Assembly (NCBI RefSeq): GCF_037975245.1
Contig: NC_092562.1
Location: forward strand, 2,453,001 to 2,517,000
Length of the DNA: 64,000 bases
Direction of reading: 5' to 3'
Origin: Apostichopus japonicus
Lineage: Eukaryota > Echinodermata > Holothuroidea > Aspidochirotida > Stichopodidae
Positions 14,501 to 28,743 of this stretch are shown here, in pieces (within the stretch, counting starts at the first letter, position 1; each line of letters begins with the position of its first letter). Below the pieces are notes generated by a model, which saw only the letters and a program-made list of their open reading frames with translations, had not been told where the DNA came from and made no database searches. The translations under genes and the position numbers were made by a program.

Positions 14501-17500
14501 CTAGCCAGCTCCAACTCGAAGAATTTTCCCATGGAGGCTACTCTAACGTTTACAATCGGACAGTTCTGCGAAGCCTAAGCTTCTCGGTACAACATTTTGC
14601 TCATCGATTCCGCCAAGTTTCATCTTTCGGTGTTCCGAATACTTTTCAAGTTTCCTTTTAATTTTAAGTTTATCCGTGAATTTTATATCAGCGATTTCAA
14701 AGAAACAGTTTATGAACTGGAGTGTGCGAGTGTTTATGTGCAACGCTATACAAGTATACCAACTGGTAGGATATACGTTCGCGATATCTACGTAATATAT
14801 AATAGGCAATCACATGTGCGTGTACATGAGAGTGTATTTGCTGCGGAAATGGGAGTGCTAACTTCAAGTCGCCTGTTTTGCCTATTTGCTAGCACTACGT
14901 CAATCACCATATTAATGCATTCGAACAAACGGTACTTTTGGTGAGAAACTGGTGAATTTGAAAACCAGATTTCTACAAGAAGAAAACGTCAAATGGGGAC
15001 ATTTTTCACACGGTTAGAAAGAAAAAAATAAGAACTACGAGGGCAATGTATCAAAATCTTCCACCAGACAATTCTCAAAAATCTTAACGCCAATTCCGAA
15101 CGATATCTTTCCTCTGACGTCACCGGCTGATAAGAGCGACCACTAGTTCAGGTTTCAGTTATGAATACAATACACCATTGCATACGTAATAACATCCTAT
15201 TTCTTAGCACCGAGCCCCATTGACCAATTTCAGGGTCAATGTCCACTTCCTTGTCATTCCTTATGAAATGATATCAATTTTTGTGAGATAGGTTCTCTGA
15301 TTCATGGAGACAGGTAAGAGAGGAATGCATATCAATTCTTTAGCGCCATTCCTTGTGCGGCACGCGAACTGAGTTCGACCACCGCAGTTTTAGGCCTATG
15401 ACTTTACCATATAGACCATTTTCCTACAGCCATAGCGTGAAAAGTTAATACCGAAAAAATTTAGTTCAAACGGCACTTAACAGAGAAATGTGTTGTCTCT
15501 CAAGTTCTGTTATTTTCTTAACAATACAGTTAAAAATTCCACCGGACTTCGGTGATTTACGATGCAAGGTTAATAAATATCGAACTAAAAACCCTCATTG
15601 ATAACACACAGTAAATACTGAAGAAAATCACCATTTGATAGCCGTAATTTGTTTGCGTAACCATCCTCTTGAATATTCATTAACAAATTTAGTTCAAACG
15701 GTTTTGGAAAGGATTTTTTCTTAACTTTACATTGATGTTAAATTCATTTTCATTGGTCACTATCTTCAATCGGACCAAGTACAATCCAATCGAATGTCTT
15801 CTAAGAAAAACACAAGTTTCGCTTTCTTCGGCGGGCACGCCGTTACGTAATATGTGTATCCTGTACTCTGCAATAGGGTACAGCTACGCAATGCACAGTG
15901 TTCACCTACATCGCCACAGCCGAGTTTCGCTTTCAAAACGTCATATTTTATTGAACTTTATATTATTTCAAAGAATATGACCGTGGAATAATATCATAAA
16001 ATGTTGAAGCAAGTAAGTACCAATTAATTTATCTAATGCAATCCTATAATTATAGAAACACCGTTTAAGACCCCCCTGATGAATGAAATAGTCCAAACAA
16101 CTTGTCCGCACAGAGCCACAGGATTTTCGGTCAAGGTGATGAGTCATACGCGTTGGTCAGTAAGAGGGCTATTTTGAAGGATGTTTAGTGTGCATTTTAG
16201 AAAGAAAGGAATTGATATGAAGTAAATACCCAAACTACGAAGTCACATAACAACTGATTCAATAAAATATATCCTTTGTAAGTTAGTTGAATTTGTCAGA
16301 ATCCTAAAATATACTGATTCCAGTCTTCTAACTTTCTTTTTTTCTCCCTCCATCTATAAAGGTCGTCATCTTACCTCTTTCAGGTTGGAAAAAAACTATG
16401 AAACTATTACATTCATATTAAACCTGCCGCAACCAATTAGCAGCGTGTTTGCAGCAATAGTAGAAACTTTAGCTGAAAGCGACTGTCGTGTTTTTCATTC
16501 TACTTTTGTTTTCACCCTTTACTTCAATGACAACATCTCTAAACCGCGGTATAAAAGTATAAGGCTATGCCAATTTGAATTTAATATTTATTACAGTTCA
16601 TACCGAACTGGTCCATGATTACGAGATCTCTCACTTCCCATAGCATGGTGAGGATGGGGTTAGGGAGGGGACGAAAAGAAAAGGGTGGCTGTCAATTGTA
16701 TTTACAATGTTTCATATAGCTACGTTTACTGACTACAGAAACGTTGAAATCTCCATGGACATGGAATCAAGTGTCCATGTTTCATTTGTTCGTAGGTTAC
16801 GCAATTGCTTGCCACTTGCTTCTTGCTTGTGAGGTAATGAACGTGACCAAAGAAGCATTCTAACTTAACTTTCAGCTAATACTGACCTCAAATCTAATTT
16901 GTATTATTGTGTAGGCCGTTTGATTCTAAACTTTCCCAAGCGTGTTGCTTCAATATAACGTTAACCTCTAATTCGTTCTTACTCTTCTCTTATTAAAGAT
17001 TACTAATCCTGACCCAGTGCCGCCGAACATTAATCGAATTATTGATGATTCTGATCAATCATCGATACGATGGCATTTGACACCGTTTGGCATTGACGGG
17101 AACTGGGATTTTGCTTGCTCCATTGACTATCGCGGTAATACATATACTCACAATCTGACAGTGACTGCAATAGGTGAGTATCTATTCCTGTTATCTCTTC
17201 TGCATATTCTTCCCACATTCCATTGATTCCATAACGCAATTGATTCGCTTCCTCTCTTGCCAAAGTAGTAGTAGTTGTACAACAGCAAGTTTAAGGGCAT
17301 TGAAAACTCGCCCAAACCGCGTGTCGCCCTCTGCAAAAGTTCACATTCCGTTTCCTGCATGTGAAGGGTTTTTTTTGTCGCTACAAAATGCAGACAGTAA
17401 TGAAACGTGATACCCTTGTTATCTTTTATCTAGACCTGGGATGTCCATCTCTGCTATGTACACTGCGTTGTGGGTATTGACCATAGCTGCATGTTTTGAC

Positions 17501-20500
17501 TGTTCACTAGTGTGTAATTAACCAACGGTAGCAAGCTGTGTGTGTATTTTCTGGGATCGATGGTGGTGCCTAACACTTCTGTTACGCCTCGTTCGATCTA
17601 GGTCAGATTACCGGCAACAGACGTTCCTTCGTGCGTGAGTCTCCAATCCCTTTAACTCCCTTCGGTATGGGTATTGTTTTACGTATATACGTTGCACTAT
17701 AGTAACGATACAACACCTCAACAATACCCTATAGTGCTAGTATGATGACCAACCAGTGGGAATGAGTACAGGTAACTATGCTCGAATAACATTATGAATA
17801 CGTAATCACGACACGCTTGTCTTGTTTATATATTCAGTGATATGTCCAAAGTCTTTTTAAAATTAGAAACAGTACGCTCTAGAATCATGCACAGATCAAA
17901 CGGGTGACAATTTTTGAAACAAAGCAAACATAAGAAGCAAGCAAAATGAAAAAGGAGAGAAGAAATGTTTACAAAATTTAACAACTAATTCGGATAGCTT
18001 GATGCCATCTCTTTGTACAAGATTGACTCCAATTAAACGTTACAATGTTCTGCCATTTTTTTATTGTTATCGCCTAGTTATCTTTAGCTTAAGTTCTATT
18101 TTGTATACAAGATATGGGATGTTATTGAATCGGTCATTCCTTCTCACTCGCTGGCTTCATTCGATAAGTGAGGGCGTTGTGGTCAAGTGGCTAAGGCAGT
18201 GGACTTGAGATCTAAGGGTTACAGGTTCGAGTCCTGGACAGATCATTGCGTTGTGTCCTTGGGCAAGGCACTTTATCTCCATGGCCTCTCTTCAACCAGG
18301 TGTTTAAGTGGGGACTTGCGAGGTAACTTGTAAATATAGTTGCGTGCGCCGGTTTGTGGCTGCACCCTATGGGAAGTCTCACGGGCGACACGTGGCTGTG
18401 GTGCACTGTGGTGCCCCAGGAGAGATTGTTTGAATTGTGCACACTTTGGTGTGTAGGTGCGACAAGTTACTAATGACCAGGGTTAAGTTGTAAATTCGTG
18501 TGAGAGGGCCTTGGCCCTGAAACAAGACTGTAAACCTAACATAACATAACAAAACCACAGAGCTTGTTAAACAAGAGCAGATATAATCTCCTTTTTTTTC
18601 GTCAGTTTGTTCGATTGTTGAGAAATACGGCATTGTTTATTCAATTTATTTGGATTAGTGCATCTTCCAATCAATTGTGATTTAATGTGCTGATCTAACC
18701 AACAGTTTTTGTAATATTTCTTTAAGTTTTAAAAAACTTTGAAAGTTATAAACGCTTGATGATTTACAGGAGGACCATTCCCTGAAATCATAACGTTTCA
18801 TAACCTTGAAGCAAACCGAGATACCACTCAATCGATGGAATGCAGAGTTGACACCACGGCAGGCGTGGATATGGATGTTAAGCTGATAAACGAACAGGGT
18901 GATTTAATCCCACTCAGTAGACATGCCCCGTTCGAAAGAAGTTCATATTACTTTTTCCATATTGACGCCCTCGACGAAAACGAAGGGGTGTACACCTGCG
19001 TGGCAACCAGCCAATCAGGTCAAACGGAAAAAGACGCCATATTTAACGTGCTAGGTAAGTGGTGCAGTCGTCAATAACAATAAAATGTGCAATGGGTGTA
19101 AGGCAAATGAGCGTCCTATACTTTGTAGATTTTCTACGATGATGAAAGACGGATGGAGGGGAACTGAGTAATGTTCTTGCTGGATAATGTACTCAACGGG
19201 TGCAGCTTCCTGCTTAAATAGTTTTTACTAAATTACTCAGTTTTTGGTTGTGCAAGAACAATAAATCCTGGCAAGCGTGAAATGAAAACACTGATAGAAT
19301 ACATTTGACTTGAGAGCATAAGTGCAGCTAGTTCGCACGAAATATTCGGGCCACAAAAAAACAACACCGAAAAAAACTCTGGAAACAATCCGTCCGTCAC
19401 GATCTTCTGTACAGCTCTTTGTTAACATCTGATAAAAGATTTCTTATCCTTTTATTATCTTCTTGTTAAGAAAAGAAATGTTCTCTTTGAACAGATCCGC
19501 CTGTCCCGGAAGGAGCGCCTTCCGTTATCACCAATAGCAACGGCAATGTGAATCTACACCTGAATACAAGACCTTTCGTTGGCGATGGCCCACTTGAAGA
19601 AATTTTCGTTGAGTATAAATTATCAACAAGTCAAACTTGGAGCACTACAGGATCACTCAATCCGAGCACTACTACCTATCGACTGGAGAATTTGAACGGC
19701 GAGACTCAATATGAAGTTAGGGTTGTATTGGTACGTCCAGGTGAAAGAGACGAGGGTCGAGGTGAACCTGGGCCTGTTTTTACCTTCCAAACACTCTGCT
19801 CAGGTAAGTCATAGCTTGAACTAAATGGTGAATTATTCATCCCATTGGAGGTCATGTGTGCAATTTATATATTTAATAATTGACTACGTTGTTTGAGCGA
19901 AACAAACGAAAGTTGGATTCTTAATTATAAATCATCAGCTTTTCCTGACCTTTTGGATTAACGTTTTATTATATTTTTCGACAACACGTAGTCTCTGGTA
20001 GACTCTTGTAGTATTTCGCCAAGTAATCCCAAGTGACAGTGCATGCTACAGTGACTGCGCAACTCAGATGTGTGTCTCTCCACCTCTCTCTTTCTCTTTA
20101 TTTATTTAGCGCCATCAAGATCCGTGACTCTTCAAGATGTATCTACTGATGGACTAGACTCCACATCTCTACGCCTAGAATGGAAGGTAAAACTTACCGA
20201 GCTCGTTAATTATTCTTTGTCAAATCGCAGTTGCCATCCGAAAAGGAACTTCACTCCATGTTCAAATAATACCGCAGCGTGTTTACATTATGTATTATCA
20301 ATGCCTATGTCCCACACCAAACCCCAACTCAAAACCTCAGCGTTTCTTGATGCGATATGAATATAAAACTGAACTCTCTAATAATCTAACCCCCCTGATT
20401 CCCCTGGTATGTTTCTCCACTCAGAATCCTGTCGGGCAAGATTTCGATAGAATCAATATTTACTACCGTACGGTGGATCGAGTCGTCTTCGAAGTCGTTG

Positions 20501-23500
20501 AAGTAAATGACGTGTCTGCTACGTCATACGTCCTCAGGGGTCTCCAACAGTACCAGATATACAAAGTGCAAGTGAAGTTAATGAAATGCGGTTATGTAGG
20601 ACCAGCCAGCAACATACTGCAAAGGAGAACAAAAGAAGGAGGTATGTGGGGCTGCTATTGATTTTTTTTTAAATGGCAAATGTTGTCGCAACAACAACAA
20701 CAACATGGGAATGAAATGTGATTAAAACAGAAAATGGAGAATATATTTTGCTCGTCGCCTGTAAAATTTAGGAATATGCTGACAGGAAGAGGAATATTTT
20801 AAATGGCAATATTTTTAAGTTTTATACATTATCACAAGCTTAATTTAATAATAATCACATATTGAATACTGAAGCTGAGGAAGTAATTGTTTTAAACAAA
20901 TAGATAAGAAATATAAAAATATTAAAGGACTTTTCTTTCTGGTATAAAACAGCTTATGCGTCCTTGTTTTTCAATTTCTCAACCTCACTGAACCCACCAG
21001 GCCCTAAAGACATACATAACTAGCTTATCTATTCAAAAAGTGGAATAAAAGTCGAAAACTTTACAATTTCGAACGTTGTTTTTATCGAAGATAGTTAGGA
21101 TCGCAATAAACCCCGCCCATAATATGAATATTTAAATTCTAGGAACGTCATTGAATTAGTGAGGTAAATAATTTTCACTTTGCCGGCGTCGTTAGCAACC
21201 CAGTACACCAATATGTACTGCAACATCATGCCTTATTTGTGTACATTGAGTATGGCTATGTTACTTTTTTTCGGATAGCTGTGAAGAAATCTATTTGAAG
21301 CAACGGCTCATAAATAAATATGTTAGCTATACACTGATTAATTGAATCAAACTAGTGGATTTGGGGAACTGCATGCGATTAATTTAAAATGAGGAATTTG
21401 TCGGAAGACATTCTACTCATTATCTGCAAAATTTACTAATTTTTCCGCTAATTCATGCTTTTGGCAGGACAAAAACTTGGCTAATATCAAAGTTTTTGCT
21501 GCTTTGTGATGAACACTTTTAAAGAAACTCGATGTCAATAAAAATGGTATAAAAAGTCCAGACGTTGGTTGGAATACATACCATTATAAAATAGTTAATA
21601 GTTAATCAATCTTGGCTACATGTAGTAAAAAGACAAACGTTGGCTAACACTGAACTGTAAATAGAACATATTAAATCAATCTTGGCTACATGTAGTAAAA
21701 AGACAAACGTTGGCTAACACTGAAACTGTAAATAGTTCATATTAAATCAATCTTGGCTACATATAGTAAAAAGAGAAACTTCGGCTAACAAAACTGACGT
21801 GTCATATTTCTTTATTCTCCTGTATTACCAGTCTTAATGAAACTAATACTCTAATTAACACTCACGTCTCCTTCAGACTAAAACTTGTATACAACTACTT
21901 TTATTACCTTTGATACATATTTTTGCAACATTTTTTTCCTTCCTCATTGCTAATATATTCAACTTGCGACATCCTAGCAGCCTCACTAGTATAATATTTA
22001 CTTAGAAAATTATCAGAACTACAATTAAGCTCAGAGGTACTGTACCCTAACCTTGTACTAACCCTAACCCTCCATCACTTGGTCAGTCGGCACGGTGCAG
22101 CTCTCCCAGCCTGAACTGTGTTCTAATTCACACACTAAGTAAATACAATGTGGTCTTACCAGTAATTCGTTATAGAATACAGTGGGCACTCACGGTATTA
22201 AAGTTACCTCTGCCGAGTACTTTCCAGAGACTTTATAAAGAATCGCCTTCCTCCGTGGCTTTCATATGAAGTGAAGCACCACGCCTTGGCTTACCCATAG
22301 CTTTGACATGCATGTAATGCCCCAATTATCCCTAGTATTGTCAATATAATTCTTATCAAGATCGAATTTCAAACTACATGTGCAAGTACAGCTGGTTGTA
22401 TCTTGCCTAATACCATGGTAGCATTATTTAATTGACAGACACTCTGTTAAAAGGACACGCCGCACATTCGGTAGACAACAGTGTTGTAGTACTCGAGTAC
22501 TTTATGCAAATACTCGGTCCTCGCATTCGAGTACATGGTACTCGTCATTCAGTACTGAGAGGCTGATGCTAAAATACTCGTCTCTCTAAGGACGTGAACT
22601 TCACGAGTACTTGCATTAAGTAATAACCGACGTTCCAACAGGAAGCCCCGCCATTTTCCATCCTTTTGGCATGCTACTCAGGACTCCGTATACTAGCACT
22701 ATACTCATAAGTAGCATATGATAAGAATATATGCGTGATGAATGTCAACTAGAAGATATATATATTTATATATATATTTTTTTTTCTCCTTATGCAGCCC
22801 CTGGTCCCGTGAGAGAACTTCACGTTCATCCCGTGTCATATGCGTCAGTGTCTATTACTTGGCAACGACCGCAGAATGAGAATGGTAATATACGATATTA
22901 CAACATCTCAGCTGCCAGGGCTCAACCAGGGACCAATCTATCGGACGTGGTAGTCCAACGGGCGGATCACAACGAGATCAGTTACTTAATGACTAACCTC
23001 AAAGCAGCAACCGATTACGTCATATCCATCAGCGCGGTGACGATACTAACGGGTCCAGTGGTAACACAAGAAGTAACGACCAAAGAGTGGGGTAAATAGT
23101 TTACTTTTCTTAATTATAATATTGTAATAGCATAGTATAGTACAGTACATTATAGTACAGAACAGTGCAGTACAGTTTAGTACAGTATAGTACAGAACAG
23201 TAAAGTACAGTATAATATAATATAGTATAGTACAGTACTGTACAGTACAATATAGTATAGTACAGAATGTTAGGGTACAGTAGTATAGTACATAACAGTA
23301 CAGTAAAGTATAGTACAGTATAGTACAGTATAGTACATTATAGTACAGTACAGTATAGAAGTAGAGTACAGTATAGTATATTATTGTATAGTACAGACAG
23401 TACAGTACAGTATAGTATATTATTGTATAGTACAGACAGTACAGTACAGTATAGTAATGTATAGTATAGTACAGCATAGTATAGTACAGTATAGTATAGT

Positions 23501-26099
23501 TTATTACAGTACAGCAGTATAGTAAAGTACAGTATAGTTTAGTATAGTACAGTAAAGTACAGTATAGTACAGTAAAGTACAGTACAGTATATTACAGTAT
23601 ATAGTATAGTACAGTATATAGTATAGTATAGTGCAGTATAATATAGTACAGCCTTTTCGTACAGTATAGTATTATACAGTTTAGTAGTATAGTACTATAT
23701 ATTACAGTACAGTGTAGTTCAGTATAGTGTAGTTCAGTATAGTATAGTACAGTATAGTAAGGTATAGTACAGTATAGTTCAGTATAGTATAGTACAGTAG
23801 ATTATAGTACAGTATAGTATTATACAGTTTAGTACAGTATAGTACATTACAGTACAGTACACTATAGTATAGTATATTACAGTATAGTGCAGTATAGTTA
23901 GTGTAGTACAGTACAGTACAGTACAGTATAGAATAGTATAGTACAGTACAGTTAGTACAGTACAGTACAGTACAGTACAGTACAGTACAGTATAGAATAG
24001 TATAGTACAGTACAGTACAGTTAGTACAGTACAGTACAGTTAGTACAGTACAGTACAGTACAGTTACATACTATAGTAGAATACAATAGTAGAATAGTAT
24101 AGTGCAATTATTTAAAAGCAAGGTATTGAGCACCGTCTATATTTGCTATATTTTGGGCATGCATACTTAAATACTTCATAAAACGGTCGTTTCATTTATA
24201 TATAATTGCCAAATTTACCCCTCTTGTCACTATACTGGAATTGATGATAGCTAGCAAACACTAACAATGACACATACTATAAAGCTTATTTTCAAATGGA
24301 ACTCTCGTCAGCATAATCGTGAATAATAACTCACATACGTTCTCACAGTGGCATCGCCAAGGGGGGGGGGGGGGATCGGGGTGGCAGGGGGCACGTGCCT
24401 CCTGGAAAACGTAATACCCCCGAGTCCCCCCCCCCCCCATCTGAGATTTGGGTTGGTAAAAAAATATATATATTTATATATTTTGTTATATTCAACTCCC
24501 ATCATCTGAGTTGGTTTTTCATAAGGACAAAGAAGCACAGATATTCGTATTTTCTTCAAATGAGCTGCGAAAAAATGAAAAAGTTTATCCTTGACTGTTG
24601 GGTATCGAAGTCGTAACCCGCGCCATCACAACAGGTGTCGATATTAACATTGAATGTGTCAGTGCTCAGTGAGATCCCTGATAGGAGCCAATAACGATGC
24701 TGGAACCTGTTACATCTTAATGGATAATGGGAGAAAACGAGAAGGACACGAATGGAGTCGGGGGTCATGCACACATTAATTCAACAAATGTAGGTTCTAT
24801 TGATAGGGTTAGGCATAATATCGACAGCATGTGGTTCATATCCTCTGCAAAATTCTGCGCGTTGTTAAAATCATTACCTGAAAAATAGCAATTTCTGGAG
24901 ATATCTTCAGATTCGAATTTAGCATCAAATGTGGCACCATTTTGCATCTAGCCCATCCTCCGTATGCGAACATTTTCCAAAGGGGAGGGGGCACCCCCTC
25001 CCCTGATACCCCTCCCCCAGGAGGGCGATCCGTATCCACCTAAGTGCCCCCATCAAATGCTGGTGCCCCCCTGTGCCTCCCCAGACTGAAAAGTCTGGTG
25101 ACGCCACTACGTTCTCACCTTAATTAAAGAGGGAGGGGGGGGGGTTCACTTCAAAGTATATTCTTCTCTGTTTGGTTCAATATATTTCAAATTTTGCTAA
25201 TATAAACCTTGTAGTTCTTGTACTTTCAATATGTTGACAAAGTCTACTATGAACAGCAGAAAACCGCATTGAGACCATCCAAAATATGAAATGGCCATTT
25301 CTTTTCTGTTTCCTATTTTTATTTTGTTTTATATACTCATTACTTTTCTATTTACTTTGGGTTTGGGTTGGTGCCATGGTATGTGATGCTATTAAATATC
25401 TCCTTCTGGTGGTATGTTACGAAACTTGAAGAAAAAGTCTCCTTCTAATATTCAGGGTTTTTTGTACTTGTATTGTTTGCAGTTCCATTTGCTGCTCCAA
25501 CAAATATACGGTTTGAGTCAAGCGAAACAACTCTCATTTTCACCTTTGATGAGATTATCGAGTCGGAACGAAACGGAGTCATTGAAATGTACGAAGCCAA
25601 GCTACAAGACCCTACGGTAACAAGTTTTGCCGTGCCACCGATCACGCAAAACTTTACCCAAATGAGCGTCATGTTTGACAAACTAACGCCGGGAAGACAG
25701 TACACCTTCAATGTGCGAGGATGGACAGCCGTTGGTCCAGGAGTCTGGAGTGCAGACGCTTTAAGTAGTACGATGCCAGGTAATGCCATATCAGTTTGAA
25801 TCACTTTTGAATTCAATTTAGTTTCTTTAATTACCATTCTAACGAATGTCTTTAGGATCCTTGTGTGGTAATAAGTTGGTTTTATCTAATTCTATCATCG
25901 TTTTCCAGTTGAAGAGTAATTGCAGTTTTGCAAGATTACTGTATGTCCCTTGAGCATGATGGTGTGACCACAACGTTGATTACTGCGATATAACGGTGAC
26001 CGTCACAGAAATAAACGAAAATGACAAATATGGAACAACACTCTGAAAATAATTGAATTAAGAGAAAACCTGTTTAGCTATATAATTTTTTAATGGGTG

Positions 26100-26173
<74 letters not shown>

Positions 26174-28617
26174 GTGTGTGTTTGTGTTGAAAGTTTGAAA
26201 ACCGTTACAATTGTTACGGAAGGAAATTTTGAAACGCATCGTATTTTTAAATAGTAAATGTTCTCATTTTATGTGATGCGAATGCACTTGGCATGTATAT
26301 GTTGTGATTGTGTTTTAATAATTTTCTGTGTTTTCAAAAAAATAATTAAATACAGGGGGGTACGATGGTACATCAGGTGTCTCCCCTGATAAAGGTCAAT
26401 CAGATGGCGGGAATGAATCCAGCACAGGTGAGTTACACATGTAAAGTTTATGAAGACATCACACAAACACATTAATAACATTTTATAGAACAGCAATATA
26501 ATTGAGAGACGTTCGAAGAAAATGTGATGTGCTTCAGTGCACCTCTCCTCATTTCAAGTTCCTGTAACGTTGCCCCAGTTGAACAGAGTGAAGTCTAAGC
26601 TGGAGGGAAGTTTGACTAGGAGTGCTTTTGTTTTATCCCTTCCCCCAAAACTCCCCCACCGGCTGCCCAGGGTTAGCCCCCCAAAAAATTGTTAGCGAGG
26701 GATACAATTCGCTACTAATTCAACAAGGCTTGGGTAGTAATATCATGTCAAAAAGGGACACTACTTAACCTACCATTTGTTTACTACTTTGTTTTTACAT
26801 CAACTGTATTTATTGATTAAGTAAGCGCAAGTTGATCAATGATCAGTTAACATCGATTCAGAATCACCCTTTGTATACTATACTGAAAAGTCTCCTGCAC
26901 CGAATACAGAACACAAGTTCACAGAAACTCTTTTATGTACCGTTCTGCTTTATACATTCAATCCGAGCACTTACAATGTGTGTTGCAATCTGTCACTGTC
27001 ACGGTCACTGTCACTGTCACTGTCACTATTGCTATTCATATTGCTATTCCTATTCCTATTACTCTTACTCATTCTCTTACTCTTTGTCTTACTCTAACTC
27101 CTACTCTTACTGTTATTATTACTATTACTATTAATATTATTATTACTATTACTCTTACCCTTGCTCTTACTGTTACTCTTACTCTTACTATTTTTATTTT
27201 TATTACTCTTACTCTTACTATAACTATTATTCTTACTATTACTAGTAATATTACTTTCACTATTACTATTACTTTAACTTTTACTATTACTCTATACTAT
27301 TATTAATACTCTTACCCTTACTCTTATTCTTACTATTACTCTATACTATAACTCTAACTCTTAATATAACCGTTACTATTACTATCACTATAACTATTCC
27401 TAGTACTATTACTAGTAATATTACTATTACTCTTACTCTTACTACAACTATTTCTATGACCCTTACCCTTATCCTTACCCTTACTCTTACTCTTACTCTT
27501 ACACTTACTCTTACTCTTACACTTATTCTTATTCTTACTCTTACACTTACTCTTATTCTTACTCTTACTCTTATTCTTACTCTTACTCTTACACTTACTC
27601 TTATTCTTACTCTTACTCTTACTCTTACACTTACTCTTACTCTTACACTTACTCTTACTTTACTATTACTATTACTATGATATTGCTATTACTCTTACTA
27701 TTACTCTTACTCTTCCTCTTCCTCTTCCTCTTCCTCTTTATCTTGCTCTTGCTCTTACTCTAACTGTCAATGTCACTGTCACTGTCACTATCACTATTAC
27801 TCCATACTATTACTCTAAACTATTACTATTACTATTCTTATTACTCGTACTCTTACTATTACTATTCCTTTTCCTATTCCTATTCCTATTACTGTTACTG
27901 TTACTTTAACTGTAACTGTTACTGTTAATATTACTATTATTAACATGTTCAATTTGGTTTCATTCGGAATGAGGATAACCGTGTAGAGGAGTTGTATCTA
28001 TGACACTTCTAATACATCTGATACTTTTCAAGAACTGTCCTCAAATTACCTCTCAACTTAGCCTTGAATCTACCTATAATACTTAAAACACCTTCATGAA
28101 ATAATTAAACTTCCTGTTTTTAACCCCCCCCCCCCCCCCCCGATTACTGATTTTGTTTTCAGGTAAAATGTTCTAACTTGAGAACCCAAGTTTAAAATAT
28201 TTTTGATCTATTTCTCTTGGGCAAGGTATCAATCTTTTGATTGTGTTACTAGTAGTCATCAGTGCTACAGCCTGTTTCGTTGCTGCACTGGTTATTTCTG
28301 TACTGTGTGCCCGTGCTGTATCCAAGAGGAGGTCTCGTGCACGCGAAGTCGAAATGAACAATGCAGAAGAACCAGTCATGAGAATGTCAGAGGTAAACAG
28401 ATGTCAGACACAATTGATAACTTCGTTAAGTAAACAATTTTTTTGTAAAATTGAGACTAAAGTATTAACAATGTCCCGTAAAATGTCAATAACAGCGAAG
28501 CATTTATATATATCAAAATCTGTGGCTACGATCACAACAGTTGATTTCTTCTTCTTAGGTGTCATGAATTGATGTGAATTTAAAGGATATGCGGTATTTG
28601 TTAGCCGGATGTATGTA

Positions 28618-28661
<44 letters not shown>

Positions 28662-28684
28662 TATATATATAATAATATATAAAT

Positions 28685-28743
<59 letters not shown>

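Noticed and set aside
14597-14944. 115-codon + strand ORF in intron 7
   Set aside because: No domain, overlapping ORFs of similar length on the other strand, and the flanking exons splice in frame without it.
17694-17738. Inverted repeat GCACTATAG ... CTATAGTGC
   Set aside because: Only 9-bp arms with a long loop in AT-rich intron; expected by chance at this scale.
18172-18245. A functional tRNA-Ser gene
   Set aside because: The cloverleaf is degraded, and it continues into a SINE body also found at 62590-62740.
22480-22620. ACTCGAGTAC-rich segment that could be a hAT-type end
   Set aside because: I could not find a matching inverted end or a target duplication.
23046-23477. 143-codon Tyr/Leu-rich minus-strand ORF
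   Set aside because: It is the translation of the AGTAC minisatellite.
26935-27680. Thr-Leu repeat ORFs and the opposite-strand Val-Arg ORF
   Set aside because: They are translations of the TTACTC simple repeat.
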